A DNA stretch of 64,000 nt, taken from the NCBI RefSeq assembly GCF_001274775.1, contig NZ_LGUE01000001.1, positions 652,334-716,333 on the forward strand, given 5' to 3'. The notes beneath the pieces were generated by a model, which was not told the origin of the DNA, did no database searches, and saw only the letters and a list, made by a program, of their open reading frames with translations. The stretch is from Rossellomorea marisflavi (lineage in GTDB: Bacteria > Bacillota > Bacilli > Bacillales > Bacillaceae_B). Below, piece by piece: positions 28,464 through 35,652 of this stretch (the stretch's first letter is position 1; each line of letters starts with the position of its first letter). The position numbers and the translations under genes were made by a program.

Positions 28464-28492
28464 CACCATTTTGCCTGAAGTGTCATATGGTG
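28464..28492 (+). promoter_or_regulatory. Predicted sigma-K promoter of yppG
   Basis: CACC at 28464-28467 and CATATGGTG at 28484-28492 are separated by 16 bases, close to the mother-cell sigma-K pattern (mACm, 16, CATAnnnTA). They lie about 34 bases before yppG. Confidence 0.5.
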
Positions 28493-28525
28493 TACTAAAT
28501 GATGAAATCGAACGGGAGGGTTCAT

Positions 28526-28972
28526 ATGTATCCACACCATCACCAAAGGCAAGCTCATCCATACATGCATCCCGCGTATGGGCAGAATCCATACGGGGGA
28601 CTTCCGAATCTCGGGATGGATCCCTTTCAGCAACAGCTTCCCCCTCAAGAACCGGTCCATCAAATGATGCCTTATTCACAAATGCCGTCACAAACCTATT
28701 ATTCGAATCCGTATTTCGATAATCCGCTGCAGTCAAAGGAATACAATCCGTATCAGGCCTATGCTTCCCAACAAGGGTATGCCAATCCCTATCCGAAGGC
28801 GAAATTCATGGCGAAGCCTTCTTCCGGGGGAATGGGTGGTATGCTGAATTCGTTCAAATCACAGGATGGCAAATTCGATCTGAATAAAATGATGAATACC
28901 GGCAGTCAAATGATGGGGGCGATCAACCAGGTGTCTTCCCTGGTGAAGGGATTCGGGGCATTTTTGAAGTAG
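28526..28972 (+). CDS. yppG: YppG-like coat-type protein
   Basis: This 148-residue protein has an N-terminal half very rich in His, Pro, Gln, Tyr and Met, with repeated NPY motifs. Its C-terminal half resembles the YppG family (GMGGMLNSFKSQDGKFDLNK). The composition is like spore-coat proteins. ATG 28526 follows GGGAGGG at 28514-28520. A sigma-K-like promoter lies upstream, which supports late mother-cell expression. I infer a role in the spore coat; it is not shown. Confidence 0.78.
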   Translation: MYPHHHQRQAHPYMHPAYGQNPYGGLPNLGMDPFQQQLPPQEPVHQMMPYSQMPSQTYYSNPYFDNPLQSKEYNPYQAYASQQGYANPYPKAKFMAKPSSGGMGGMLNSFKSQDGKFDLNKMMNTGSQMMGAINQVSSLVKGFGAFLK

Positions 28973-29006
28973 AATAAAGCACCATTTCATGACGGACGAG
29001 ATTATA

Positions 29007-29106
29007 CCATTCTTGATTTCCGCGCAAGGTGGCCGTTAACCTCTTACGTGCCTGCAGGATCCTACTTATCCTGCAGTGGTCTACGTCTCGCACTCCGATC
29101 AACCGC
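29007..29106 (-). repeat. Structured intergenic repeat, copy 2
   Basis: Read on the reverse strand this element starts GCGGTTGATCGGAGTG and continues GAGACG, CTGCAGG and so on to GCGCGGAAA, aligning with the element at 4-115. It is shorter because part of the inner hairpin is missing. Arms 29052-29060 and 29068-29076 form a perfect 9-base hairpin equivalent to 33-40/61-68 of copy 1, with one compensatory pair change. It lies between yppG and the small heat-shock gene and has no coding potential I trust. Confidence 0.7.
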
Positions 29107-29142
29107 CGGAAATACTTTATCGTAATGTCCATGAAACAATGT

Positions 29143-29191
29143 AAAAACCCGAAATCATTTGCCTGATCGTGGGCAATTGATTTCGGGTTTT
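29143..29191. terminator. Bidirectional terminator between yppG and hsp20
   Basis: A near-perfect 20-base stem (29143-29163 with 29172-29191, one mismatch) is flanked by A- and T-runs and suits both strands. Confidence 0.88.
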
Positions 29192-29227
29192 ACTATGGCT
29201 GAAACACGTTTGTTCCAGCCTCTTTCG

Positions 29228-29680
29228 TCATTCGATCCGGAGTCTGTTGCCAGTGTCTTTTTTCAGGATGACAGTGAGGATGCCGTCTGCCAAGGAAGCT
29301 TTTTGTCCCACCCCATCGATCGTGCCCGGAAAAGCGATGCTCCTGCTGCTACGCGAGGTGGACTTTTGATAGCTGAACGTGCGATTGGGTTGATTGTCTT
29401 CAGTGAACTCTTCGATTCTGGTGATGTTGATGGTCATATATTCAGGGAAGATGTCGAGCTCGATTTGCTCTTTTTTGATTCCTGGGACCTCAGCGGTGAC
29501 GACGAAGCAATCGGTCCGCTCCTCCAGGGCCACAGGGAAGGAACCCCAGGGATTCTGGGAGGAGGAGAAAAACTCATCAATGCTTTGGAGCATTCCTTTC
29601 ATCGGCTTTTCGTGGAAGAATTGATTCATGGAATTCATAAGATTTCCGAAGCCGAATGGATGTTTTGGTTGTTTATCCAT
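29228..29680 (-). CDS. Small heat-shock protein (Hsp20/alpha-crystallin family)
   Basis: This 150-residue protein has a variable N-terminus (MDKQPKHPFGFGN) and a C-terminal alpha-crystallin domain (about residues 50-140, with VVTAEVPGIKKEQIELDI and ADGILTVILKK). Such proteins bind unfolding proteins without ATP. The final IxI/V-type tail is short (NRLRIE). ATG 29680 is used because AAGGGG precedes it and the upstream 26 codons look non-coding. The closest Bacillus relatives include spore-associated Hsp20 proteins; which subgroup is unclear. Confidence 0.85.
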   Translation of the reverse strand: MDKQPKHPFGFGNLMNSMNQFFHEKPMKGMLQSIDEFFSSSQNPWGSFPVALEERTDCFVVTAEVPGIKKEQIELDIFPEYMTINITRIEEFTEDNQPNRTFSYQKSTSRSSRSIAFPGTIDGVGQKASLADGILTVILKKDTGNRLRIE

Positions 29681-29796
29681 CTTGATTCCCCTTTCGCCAT
29701 GCCTTTTGCATCCAGTGTATGACGAAAGCCCACACGATGTGAATGAACTTTTGGGCATGCTCGTGGTGAAGGAAAGTCATCCCCCATATTTTTTCC

Positions 29797-29825
29797 TTTG
29801 TATTCGAACATAGATTCGCTAAAAT
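29797..29825 (+). promoter_or_regulatory. Promoter of mrfA with a LexA-like box between -35 and -10
   Basis: TTTGTA at 29797-29802 and TAAAAT at 29820-29825 are 17 bases apart. The spacer contains CGAACATAGATTCG (29805-29818), which matches the Bacillus LexA/SOS consensus CGAAC-N4-GTTCG at 9 of 10 defined positions. Binding there would block RNA polymerase, so damage-inducible control is predicted. Confidence 0.55.
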
Positions 29826-29844
29826 AGGAGGTGAGGTGAACAAG

Positions 29845-32109
29845 ATGTTTCGAAAAAGCAATCTGCAACAACTCATTCAACAATTAAAGACCGATGAACG
29901 GTTCAGCGATCAGATCGGCCATTGGCATACTATAGAAGAAAAGCAGGCAGACACAGTGGATTTTCCAGAGAGCCTAGATCACCGCATCAGGCATGCACTT
30001 GAAGTACGGGGGATCGGCAACCTCTACACGCACCAGCGATCGGCATTTGATCACGCACAGGCAAGTCAAAGTTTCACGGCAGTAACACCAACAGCATCCG
30101 GTAAGACGCTCTGCTACAATCTTCCCGTCCTCCAATCGGTCATGGAAAATCCCGATTCAAGGGCCCTGTATATCTTCCCGACGAAGGCACTGGCCCAGGA
30201 CCAGAAGAGTGAGCTGAACGAAATCATTTCTGAAACGGGCGCTGCCATCAATAGTTATACCTATGACGGAGACACAGCGGCAAATATCCGTCAAAAAGTC
30301 AGGAAGGCGGGTCACATCGTCATCACCAATCCTGATATGCTCCATTCCGCCATCCTTCCCCATCATACAAAATGGGTGTCCCTTTTTGAGAACCTGAAGT
30401 ACGTGGTGATCGATGAACTCCATATCTACAGGGGGGTGTTCGGATCCCATGTGGCGAATGTGATCCGCAGGTTGAAAAGGATATGTGCGTACTATGGTTC
30501 AAACCCGACCTTCATCTGTACATCCGCAACGATTGCGAATCCAAAAGAGCTTGCAGAAGGACTGACGGGAGAGGAGATGGCCCTTGTAGATAACAATGGG
30601 GCTCCTTCGGGTAGGAAGCATTTTGTGTTCTATAATCCTCCCATCGTCAACAAACCGCTTAATATAAGAAGAAGTGCGACGTTAGAGGTCAGGAGGCTTG
30701 CGGGGGAGCTCCTGAAGAATAAGATCCAGACGATCGTCTTCGCACGGAGCCGTGTCCGGGTGGAAATCATCCTCACGTATCTTCAAGAGCTTGTGAAAGG
30801 TGAGCTCGGCGCAAAGTCGATACGAGGCTACCGCGGGGGATATCTACCCACTCAGAGGCGAGAGATTGAAAAAGGCTTGAGGTCAGGTGATATCTATGGG
30901 GTTGTCAGCACCAATGCCCTTGAGCTCGGTGTGGACATCGGACAGTTGCAGGTCTGCATCATGACGGGGTATCCGGGAACGATCGCAAGCGCTTGGCAGC
31001 AGGCGGGACGTGCCGGAAGACGCCACGGCGAGTCACTCGTGATCATGGTGGCAAGCTCTAGCCCCCTGGATCAGTTCATCGTCGATCATCCTGAATATTT
31101 CTTCGGCCAGACGCCTGAAACCGCCAGGATCAATCCTGATAATCTCATCATCCTGGTGGACCACATCAAATGCGCGGCCTTCGAACTTCCATTCAAGGAA
31201 GATGATACATTCGGCGGGCTCGATGTCGAGGATATGATGGAATTCCTTGCAGAAGAAAGGGTCGTCCACAAAAACGGAAGCAAGTGGTACTGGATGAACG
31301 ACGCATTCCCTGCTCATAACATCAGCTTGCGCTCTGCCTCACAGGAGAACGTCATCATCGTCGACCAGACGAACGTGGCGGCCGTGAAGGTGATCGGGGA
31401 GATGGATCGTTTCTCGGCTATGACCCTCCTTCACGATGAAGCAATCTATCTTCATCAGGGCATACAGTATCAAGTGGAGTTCCTGGACTGGGATGAGAAG
31501 AAGGCGTTTGTTCGCGAAGTGGACGTCGATTACTATACGGATGCGAATCTTGCCGTTGAACTGAGTGTCCTTGAACAGGACAAGGAGAGGGAATCAGGCT
31601 CCTGGGAAGCGGCATTCGGTGATGTCATGGTGCGCGCCATGGCCACCATCTTCAAAAAAATAAAGTTCGATACACATGAAAACATCGGATCGGGACCGAT
31701 CCATCTTCCGGAAGAAGAGATGCACACAAGTTCCAGTTGGATTTCACTCAAGGACGATACAGGATTGTCACAGGAGCGGCTGGAGGAAGGCTTGATCGGG
31801 GCGGCGGAAAGCTTGAAAGCCATCGTCCCCCTTTATGTGATGTGCGATCCGAGCGACATCTTCGTCGTACCCCAGATCAAGGCGGCTCACAATGAAAGAC
31901 CGACGATCTTTATTTACGACCGCTACCCTGGAGGGGTGGGACTGAGCGAAAAAGTATACGACCAGGTCGAAGAAGTACTAAACGAAACGAAGAACATGGT
32001 GGAACGATGTCCGTGTGAAACAGGCTGCCCATCCTGCATAGGGACCGAGCACTCGTTGGAAACGGCCAAGACGGATACGCTGAAATTATTCGAGCTGTTC
32101 CTCGCATAG
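29845..32109 (+). CDS. mrfA: DNA repair helicase MrfA (YprA)
   Basis: MrfA is a superfamily 2 helicase that works with the nuclease MrfB in a mitomycin C excision-repair route independent of UvrABC. Walker A is TPTASGKT and motif II is DELH. The helicase C domain has the QQAGRAGRR motif. The C-terminal MZB domain ends with a zinc-type cluster CPCETGCPSC. It is about 754 residues (749 in B. subtilis). ATG 29845 is preceded by AGGAGGTGAGGTGAA. mrfB follows after 11 bases, so the pair is an operon. Confidence 0.93.
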   Translation: MFRKSNLQQLIQQLKTDERFSDQIGHWHTIEEKQADTVDFPESLDHRIRHALEVRGIGNLYTHQRSAFDHAQASQSFTAVTPTASGKTLCYNLPVLQSVMENPDSRALYIFPTKALAQDQKSELNEIISETGAAINSYTYDGDTAANIRQKVRKAGHIVITNPDMLHSAILPHHTKWVSLFENLKYVVIDELHIYRGVFGSHVANVIRRLKRICAYYGSNPTFICTSATIANPKELAEGLTGEEMALVDNNGAPSGRKHFVFYNPPIVNKPLNIRRSATLEVRRLAGELLKNKIQTIVFARSRVRVEIILTYLQELVKGELGAKSIRGYRGGYLPTQRREIEKGLRSGDIYGVVSTNALELGVDIGQLQVCIMTGYPGTIASAWQQAGRAGRRHGESLVIMVASSSPLDQFIVDHPEYFFGQTPETARINPDNLIILVDHIKCAAFELPFKEDDTFGGLDVEDMMEFLAEERVVHKNGSKWYWMNDAFPAHNISLRSASQENVIIVDQTNVAAVKVIGEMDRFSAMTLLHDEAIYLHQGIQYQVEFLDWDEKKAFVREVDVDYYTDANLAVELSVLEQDKERESGSWEAAFGDVMVRAMATIFKKIKFDTHENIGSGPIHLPEEEMHTSSSWISLKDDTGLSQERLEEGLIGAAESLKAIVPLYVMCDPSDIFVVPQIKAAHNERPTIFIYDRYPGGVGLSEKVYDQVEEVLNETKNMVERCPCETGCPSCIGTEHSLETAKTDTLKLFELFLA

Positions 32110-32120
32110 GAGGTGAAAGA

Positions 32121-33344
32121 ATGTCACTCAAGAATAAGCTGAATCGGATGAAAAAGCATATTATCCGTGAGGAGGCTGAACCGGTTGATAAGGCCCCGTT
32201 GAACGAGCTTCCGGAAGATGCCCTTCCCCACGCAGATCAATGGGGAGCGATCGGGGCAGCACCATATGTCCTGGATGAGGACTATTGCATCGTCAGGGAA
32301 AAGAGGTACCCCCTGGATCACATCCACGGAAGCTATTCCTTCAGGGATGCTGTAAGGGCAGTGAAGGCTTGGCAAGATTTTGATGGGGAGCATCCCTTGT
32401 CCGCCAGAGGCCTTTCACCGCAGGATCTGTTCTTTTTTGATACGGAGACGACGGGATTGGGCGGTGGGGCAGGCAATACGATTTTCCTCCTTGGTCATGC
32501 TCGCATCACAGAATCGGAAGTCGTTGTCACCCAGCATGTACTTCCACGTCCGGGGAGTGAGATCCCCCTCTATCATAGTTTTCTATCAAAGGTCGATTAC
32601 ACGACCCTTGTCACCTATAACGGGAAAGCATTCGACTGGCCTCAGGTGAAAACGCGTCATACCCTGATCAGGGAGCACGTTCCCAAACTTCCGTCCTTCG
32701 GTCACTTTGACCTCTACCACGGCTCCAGGCGCCTGTTCAAAGAAAGGCTTGGATCTGTGAAACTCGTGAATGTCGAGAAGGAGGTACTTGGTTTTCATCG
32801 CAAGGACGATGTTCCCGGCTATTTGGCGCCGATGATCTACTTTGATTATGTGGAGAGGAGGGATCCTGAGGGGATCTTCAAGGTTCTCGAACATAATGAA
32901 CTCGATATCCTGTCCCTCATCACCTTGTATGCCCACCTCTCTCTCACTCTCCTGAATCCGGGTGAGCCCGAATCCTTCGAAGTCGGCAGATGGCTTCAGT
33001 ACACAGGAAACAAGGAGAGGGCGAGGACCCTTTTTCAGAAGATCGTGGATGAGGGGGATGAGGGAAATGACCAAGCCCTGCATCTTCTCGCGCTCGAATT
33101 GAAGAAGGAGAAGGATTTTGAACAGGCGGCCAAGCTTTGGGGGAGGATCGGTGAAGAGGCTCCGGCAAAATGGCAAAAAGCGGCCTACATCGAACTGTCC
33201 AAGCTCCATGAGCATAGGTTCAAAGATCTGGATCGTGCGAAGCAATACGCAGAGCGTGCTGTCCCTTTGGTCCGGGAAGGAAGGGAATCCGACCACCTTC
33301 AGCACCGGATCGACAGGCTCCTCCGGAAAATGGAGAAGCAGTAA
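32121..33344 (+). CDS. mrfB: Exonuclease MrfB (YprB)
   Basis: MrfB is the metal-dependent exonuclease partner of MrfA. A DEDD-type RNase H-fold nuclease domain starts at FFDTETTGLGGGAGN (about residue 105), followed by TYNGKAFDWPQ and the C-terminal HNELDILSL motif. The last 120 residues are tetratricopeptide-like helices (GRWLQYTGNKERARTLF and on). It has 407 residues. AGGAGGTGAAAG precedes the ATG. It shares the mrfA promoter. Confidence 0.93.
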   Translation: MSLKNKLNRMKKHIIREEAEPVDKAPLNELPEDALPHADQWGAIGAAPYVLDEDYCIVREKRYPLDHIHGSYSFRDAVRAVKAWQDFDGEHPLSARGLSPQDLFFFDTETTGLGGGAGNTIFLLGHARITESEVVVTQHVLPRPGSEIPLYHSFLSKVDYTTLVTYNGKAFDWPQVKTRHTLIREHVPKLPSFGHFDLYHGSRRLFKERLGSVKLVNVEKEVLGFHRKDDVPGYLAPMIYFDYVERRDPEGIFKVLEHNELDILSLITLYAHLSLTLLNPGEPESFEVGRWLQYTGNKERARTLFQKIVDEGDEGNDQALHLLALELKKEKDFEQAAKLWGRIGEEAPAKWQKAAYIELSKLHEHRFKDLDRAKQYAERAVPLVREGRESDHLQHRIDRLLRKMEKQ

Positions 33345-33398
33345 GCAGGAGGGATGACGGGGTGTTGGTAACGTGAAAAAATTCCCAGTGAAAAGCTT

Positions 33399-33473
33399 CG
33401 AAAAATTTCATCCGGGAATATTGAGAATTTTCTAATGTAGATGTAAAATAATACATTGTGATGAAATTTTTCG
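33399..33473 (+). promoter_or_regulatory. Promoter enclosed by a 14-base perfect inverted repeat
   Basis: CGAAAAATTTCATC at 33399-33412 is repeated as its exact complement at 33460-33473. Between the arms lies a sigma-A promoter, TTGAGA at 33421-33426 and TAAAAT at 33444-33449 with 17 bases between. The arms could bind a repressor that loops the promoter, or form a long hairpin. It drives the small ORF at 33490. Confidence 0.6.
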
Positions 33474-33489
33474 GATAGGATGATGAAGA

Positions 33490-33585
33490 TTGAACCGAGC
33501 TATTCTCTTGTTGTTTTTTGTCGTGATCGGACTGACGGCTTTCGTGTTTTCCAATTTCTCTGGAACCCTTTACAGTGCCAACTGA
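33490..33585 (+). CDS. Predicted 31-residue membrane micropeptide
   Basis: This small frame encodes one hydrophobic helix (LLLFFVVIGLTAFVFSNF) with a short polar end. The start would be TTG 33490, 9 bases after AGGA at 33477-33480, and it sits directly behind a good promoter. An ATG at 33480 begins an overlapping frame of 36 codons with no clear features. I do not recognise the peptide. The strong promoter and hydrophobic profile support it; the TTG start and small size leave doubt. Confidence 0.45.
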   Translation: MNRAILLLFFVVIGLTAFVFSNFSGTLYSAN

Positions 33586-33608
33586 TTTAAAATAGGTAAA
33601 TGCATCAG

Positions 33609-33637
33609 TACCCGTGGCTCCGATTCATCATAGGTTG
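33609..33637 (+). promoter_or_regulatory. Predicted sigma-K promoter of cotD
   Basis: TACC at 33609-33612, 16 bases, then CATAGGTTG at 33629-33637, close to the sigma-K consensus and similar to the site before yppG. CotD is a sigma-K-dependent coat protein in B. subtilis. Confidence 0.55.
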
Positions 33638-33677
33638 TTAGTGTAGACACCATGAGATGAAAGGAGATCATGTCACG

Positions 33678-33965
33678 ATGTACTGTAGACCAAGACCAAA
33701 CCAAGTCCTTCCGGCCGTCATGCACCCGACGAAGTGCTGTGTGAATCACACCTTCACGACCCTGGAGGTACCCCATATCCATCCCGTGCATACCACAACG
33801 GTGAATCATGTGAACTATCAGCACAAACACTACTTCCCTCATACCAATTCAATGGTGGACAATGTATCCAACCAGCAGTTCAACTGCGGTGGGGGGATGG
33901 GCGGACCAGGCGGACCGGGATTCGGCCCTGGATTCGGCCCACGGCCGCGGCCATTCGGATTTTAA
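33678..33965 (+). CDS. cotD: Spore coat protein CotD
   Basis: CotD is an inner-coat protein of the spore. The 95-residue sequence shares HPTKCCVNHTF, VPHIHPVHTT and YFPHTNS with B. subtilis CotD, and its low-complexity C-terminus is Gly/Pro/Phe-rich (FGPGFGPRPRPFGF). High His and Cys content fits cross-linking or metal binding. ATG 33678 is 11 bases after AAAGGAG. It is monocistronic, with a sigma-K-like promoter and its own terminator, and lies between mrfB and ypsA as in B. subtilis. Confidence 0.92.
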   Translation: MYCRPRPNQVLPAVMHPTKCCVNHTFTTLEVPHIHPVHTTTVNHVNYQHKHYFPHTNSMVDNVSNQQFNCGGGMGGPGGPGFGPGFGPRPRPFGF

Positions 33966-33980
33966 ATGAATGAACGATAG

Positions 33981-34039
33981 GCACCTGATCGGCTCATTTC
34001 CCTATACCAAAGGGAATGGCCGGGAACAGGTGCTTTTTT
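33981..34039 (+). terminator. Intrinsic terminator after cotD
   Basis: A long two-part hairpin: GCACCTG at 33981-33987 pairs with 34027-34033, with an inner CATTTCCC/GGGAATG stem, and a T-run follows. Confidence 0.8.
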
Positions 34040-34125
34040 CAATGGTTGTAAGGGGCCATCTCATCGAAATGTATGCTACAATGGAAGCAATAAGGACAGA
34101 CTATGAGTAAAGGAGCTTCGGTAGC

Positions 34126-34677
34126 ATGGGCGGGGTCGCATCGATCACAGGATATAAATCATTTGAGCTGGGCATCTTCAAGCAAGACGATCAGGCTGTA
34201 CAATACATAAAGCTAGCCATCAGGAAAGAGCTGCTTACCCTTCTGGATTCCGGATTGGAATGGGTCCTCATTTCCGGTCAGCTCGGAGTGGAGCTATGGG
34301 CCGCAGAAGTCGTATTCGAGCTTCAGGAAGAATATCCGGATTTAAAGCTCGCCATCCTCACCCCTTTCCTGCAGCAGGAGGAAAAATGGAATGATCAGAA
34401 CAAGGAGTATTATGAGATGATCCTGTCGCAAGCTGATTTTGTCGATTCCATCTCCAAAAGCCCATACCAGAATCCGGGACAGTTCAAGAATCGGAATCTG
34501 CTGTTCCTGCATAAAAGCCAGTCATGCATCATCCTCTACGATCCCGAGCGCGAAGGCTCTCCGAGGTACTTCTACGAGGAAGCACAGAGGAAACAGGAAC
34601 AAGATCCTTCTTTCATGCTCAAGACCATCACGTTTGACGATCTTCAATGGGTGGTAGAAGAGGCCCAATGGGGTTAG
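34126..34677 (+). CDS. ypsA: YpsA family protein (DUF1273, SLOG-like)
   Basis: This 183-residue Rossmann-like protein has the family motifs [24 protein letters not shown] and [10 protein letters not shown]. Structure of the B. subtilis protein places it in the SLOG/DprA-like nucleotide-binding group, and it has been linked to cell division and oxidative stress. It is directly upstream of gpsB, a division gene, as usual. The ATG is 10 bases after AAAGGAG. An extended -10 TGCTACAAT lies at 34074-34082. Confidence 0.9.
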   Translation: MGGVASITGYKSFELGIFKQDDQAVQYIKLAIRKELLTLLDSGLEWVLISGQLGVELWAAEVVFELQEEYPDLKLAILTPFLQQEEKWNDQNKEYYEMILSQADFVDSISKSPYQNPGQFKNRNLLFLHKSQSCIILYDPEREGSPRYFYEEAQRKQEQDPSFMLKTITFDDLQWVVEEAQWG

Positions 34678-34690
34678 CGGAGAAATGCCA

Positions 34691-34722
34691 TTGACAAACG
34701 AACGGGAATATGGAAATATGAT
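34691..34722 (+). promoter_or_regulatory. Possible gpsB promoter
   Basis: A perfect -35 TTGACA at 34691-34696 is present. The best -10, TATGAT at 34717-34722, is 20 bases away, which is long, so the assignment is uncertain. Confidence 0.4.
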
Positions 34723-34747
34723 TAACATAAACGCAGAGGTGAATATG

Positions 34748-35059
34748 ATGATCTCAGATAAAGTGAAATTGACTGCAAAGGATATTTTAGAAAAAGAATT
34801 TAAAAGCGGTATGCGAGGGTATAAACCCGAAGATGTGGACAAGTTCCTCGATCTCGTCATCAAGGACTATGAAGTCTTCCACCAGGAAATCGAAGAACTC
34901 CAGCAGGAGAACCTTCGTCTGAAGAAGCAGGTTGAGGAAGCCGGCAAGCAACAGCGCTCTGCTGCGCCCCCACAGCCATCAGGTACGACGAACTTCGATA
35001 TCTTGAAGCGCCTCTCGAATCTTGAGAAGCATGTGTTCGGAAATAAACTGTACGATTGA
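34748..35059 (+). CDS. gpsB: Cell division protein GpsB
   Basis: GpsB is a DivIVA-like adaptor that shuttles the penicillin-binding protein PBP1 between division and elongation sites. The N-terminal DivIVA-type lipid/partner domain ([19 protein letters not shown]) is followed by a coiled coil (about residues 25-65), a short linker and the conserved C-terminal trimerisation segment [18 protein letters not shown] 34748 aligns with the B. subtilis start; 34745 is one codon upstream. Its client PonA is encoded in the same window. Confidence 0.94.
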   Translation: MISDKVKLTAKDILEKEFKSGMRGYKPEDVDKFLDLVIKDYEVFHQEIEELQQENLRLKKQVEEAGKQQRSAAPPQPSGTTNFDILKRLSNLEKHVFGNKLYD

Positions 35060-35068
35060 AATTCCCCC

Positions 35069-35097
35069 TTGTAATGTAAAGAGGGATGCTATATAAT
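35069..35097 (+). promoter_or_regulatory. Promoter of rnpB
   Basis: TTGTAA at 35069-35074, 17 bases, then a perfect TATAAT at 35092-35097, about 15 bases before the RNase P RNA. Confidence 0.75.
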
Positions 35098-35111
35098 TAG
35101 AAATTGCTGAT

Positions 35112-35520
35112 CCTTTAATGGTGTTTGGGTAATCGCTGCAGCTCCGGCTGTAGAGGAAAGTCCATGCTCACACGGTGCTGAGATGCCCGTAGTGTTCGTG
35201 CCTAGCCAATTCATAAGCTAGGGCAGTCCGGTCAAACGGGCTGACGGCAGGGAAAACACCTACGTCCTCACGGATATGGTGTGAATACCTTGAAAGTGCC
35301 ACAGTGACGAAGTCCTGTTAGAAATGGCAGGAGTGGAACGAGGTAAACCCCGCGAGTGAGAAACCCAAATTTGGTAGGGGAATCCTCTTGGAGGAATTGA
35401 ACGAAGAGAGGGACAAAGGCTTGCCTTTGTAGATAGATGATTACCACCAGAGTACGAGACGTCAAGTCGCCTGCAGTACAACGGAACAAAACATGGCTTA
35501 CAGGACGCTGTTACGGGGAG
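35112..35520 (+). ncRNA. rnpB: RNase P RNA, Bacillus type B
   Basis: The sequence matches B. subtilis RNase P RNA along its length. Signatures include GAGGAAAGTCCATGCTC near the 5' end, GAAAGTGCCACAGTGACGAA, AGAAACCCAAATTTGGTAG and ACAAAACATGGCTTACAG near the 3' end. The terminal helix P1 forms between TTAATGGTG near 35114 and the region around 35505-35513. It cleaves 5' leaders from tRNA precursors together with the RnpA protein. The exact ends are estimated to within a few bases. Confidence 0.95.
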
Positions 35521-35547
35521 AGCAATAATGGATACAACGATCGAAGT

Positions 35548-35590
35548 GACTGATACAGGGTTTTTTGGAGCCTGATGTGTCAGTCCTTTT
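35548..35590 (+). terminator. Intrinsic terminator after rnpB
   Basis: GACTGATACAGG at 35548-35559 pairs with CCTGATGTGTCAGTC at 35571-35585 (small internal loop), followed by a T-run. Confidence 0.78.
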
Positions 35591-35652
35591 TATTTGTAGA
35601 AAATACTTTTGATTGAAAATACGTGCAAACGATGATGATAGAGGTGAAGGTA

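Noticed and set aside
28923-29132. 69-codon reverse-strand frame between yppG and hsp20
   Set aside because: It overlaps the structured repeat and the end of yppG; its coding look comes from the repeat, and it has no ribosome-binding site.
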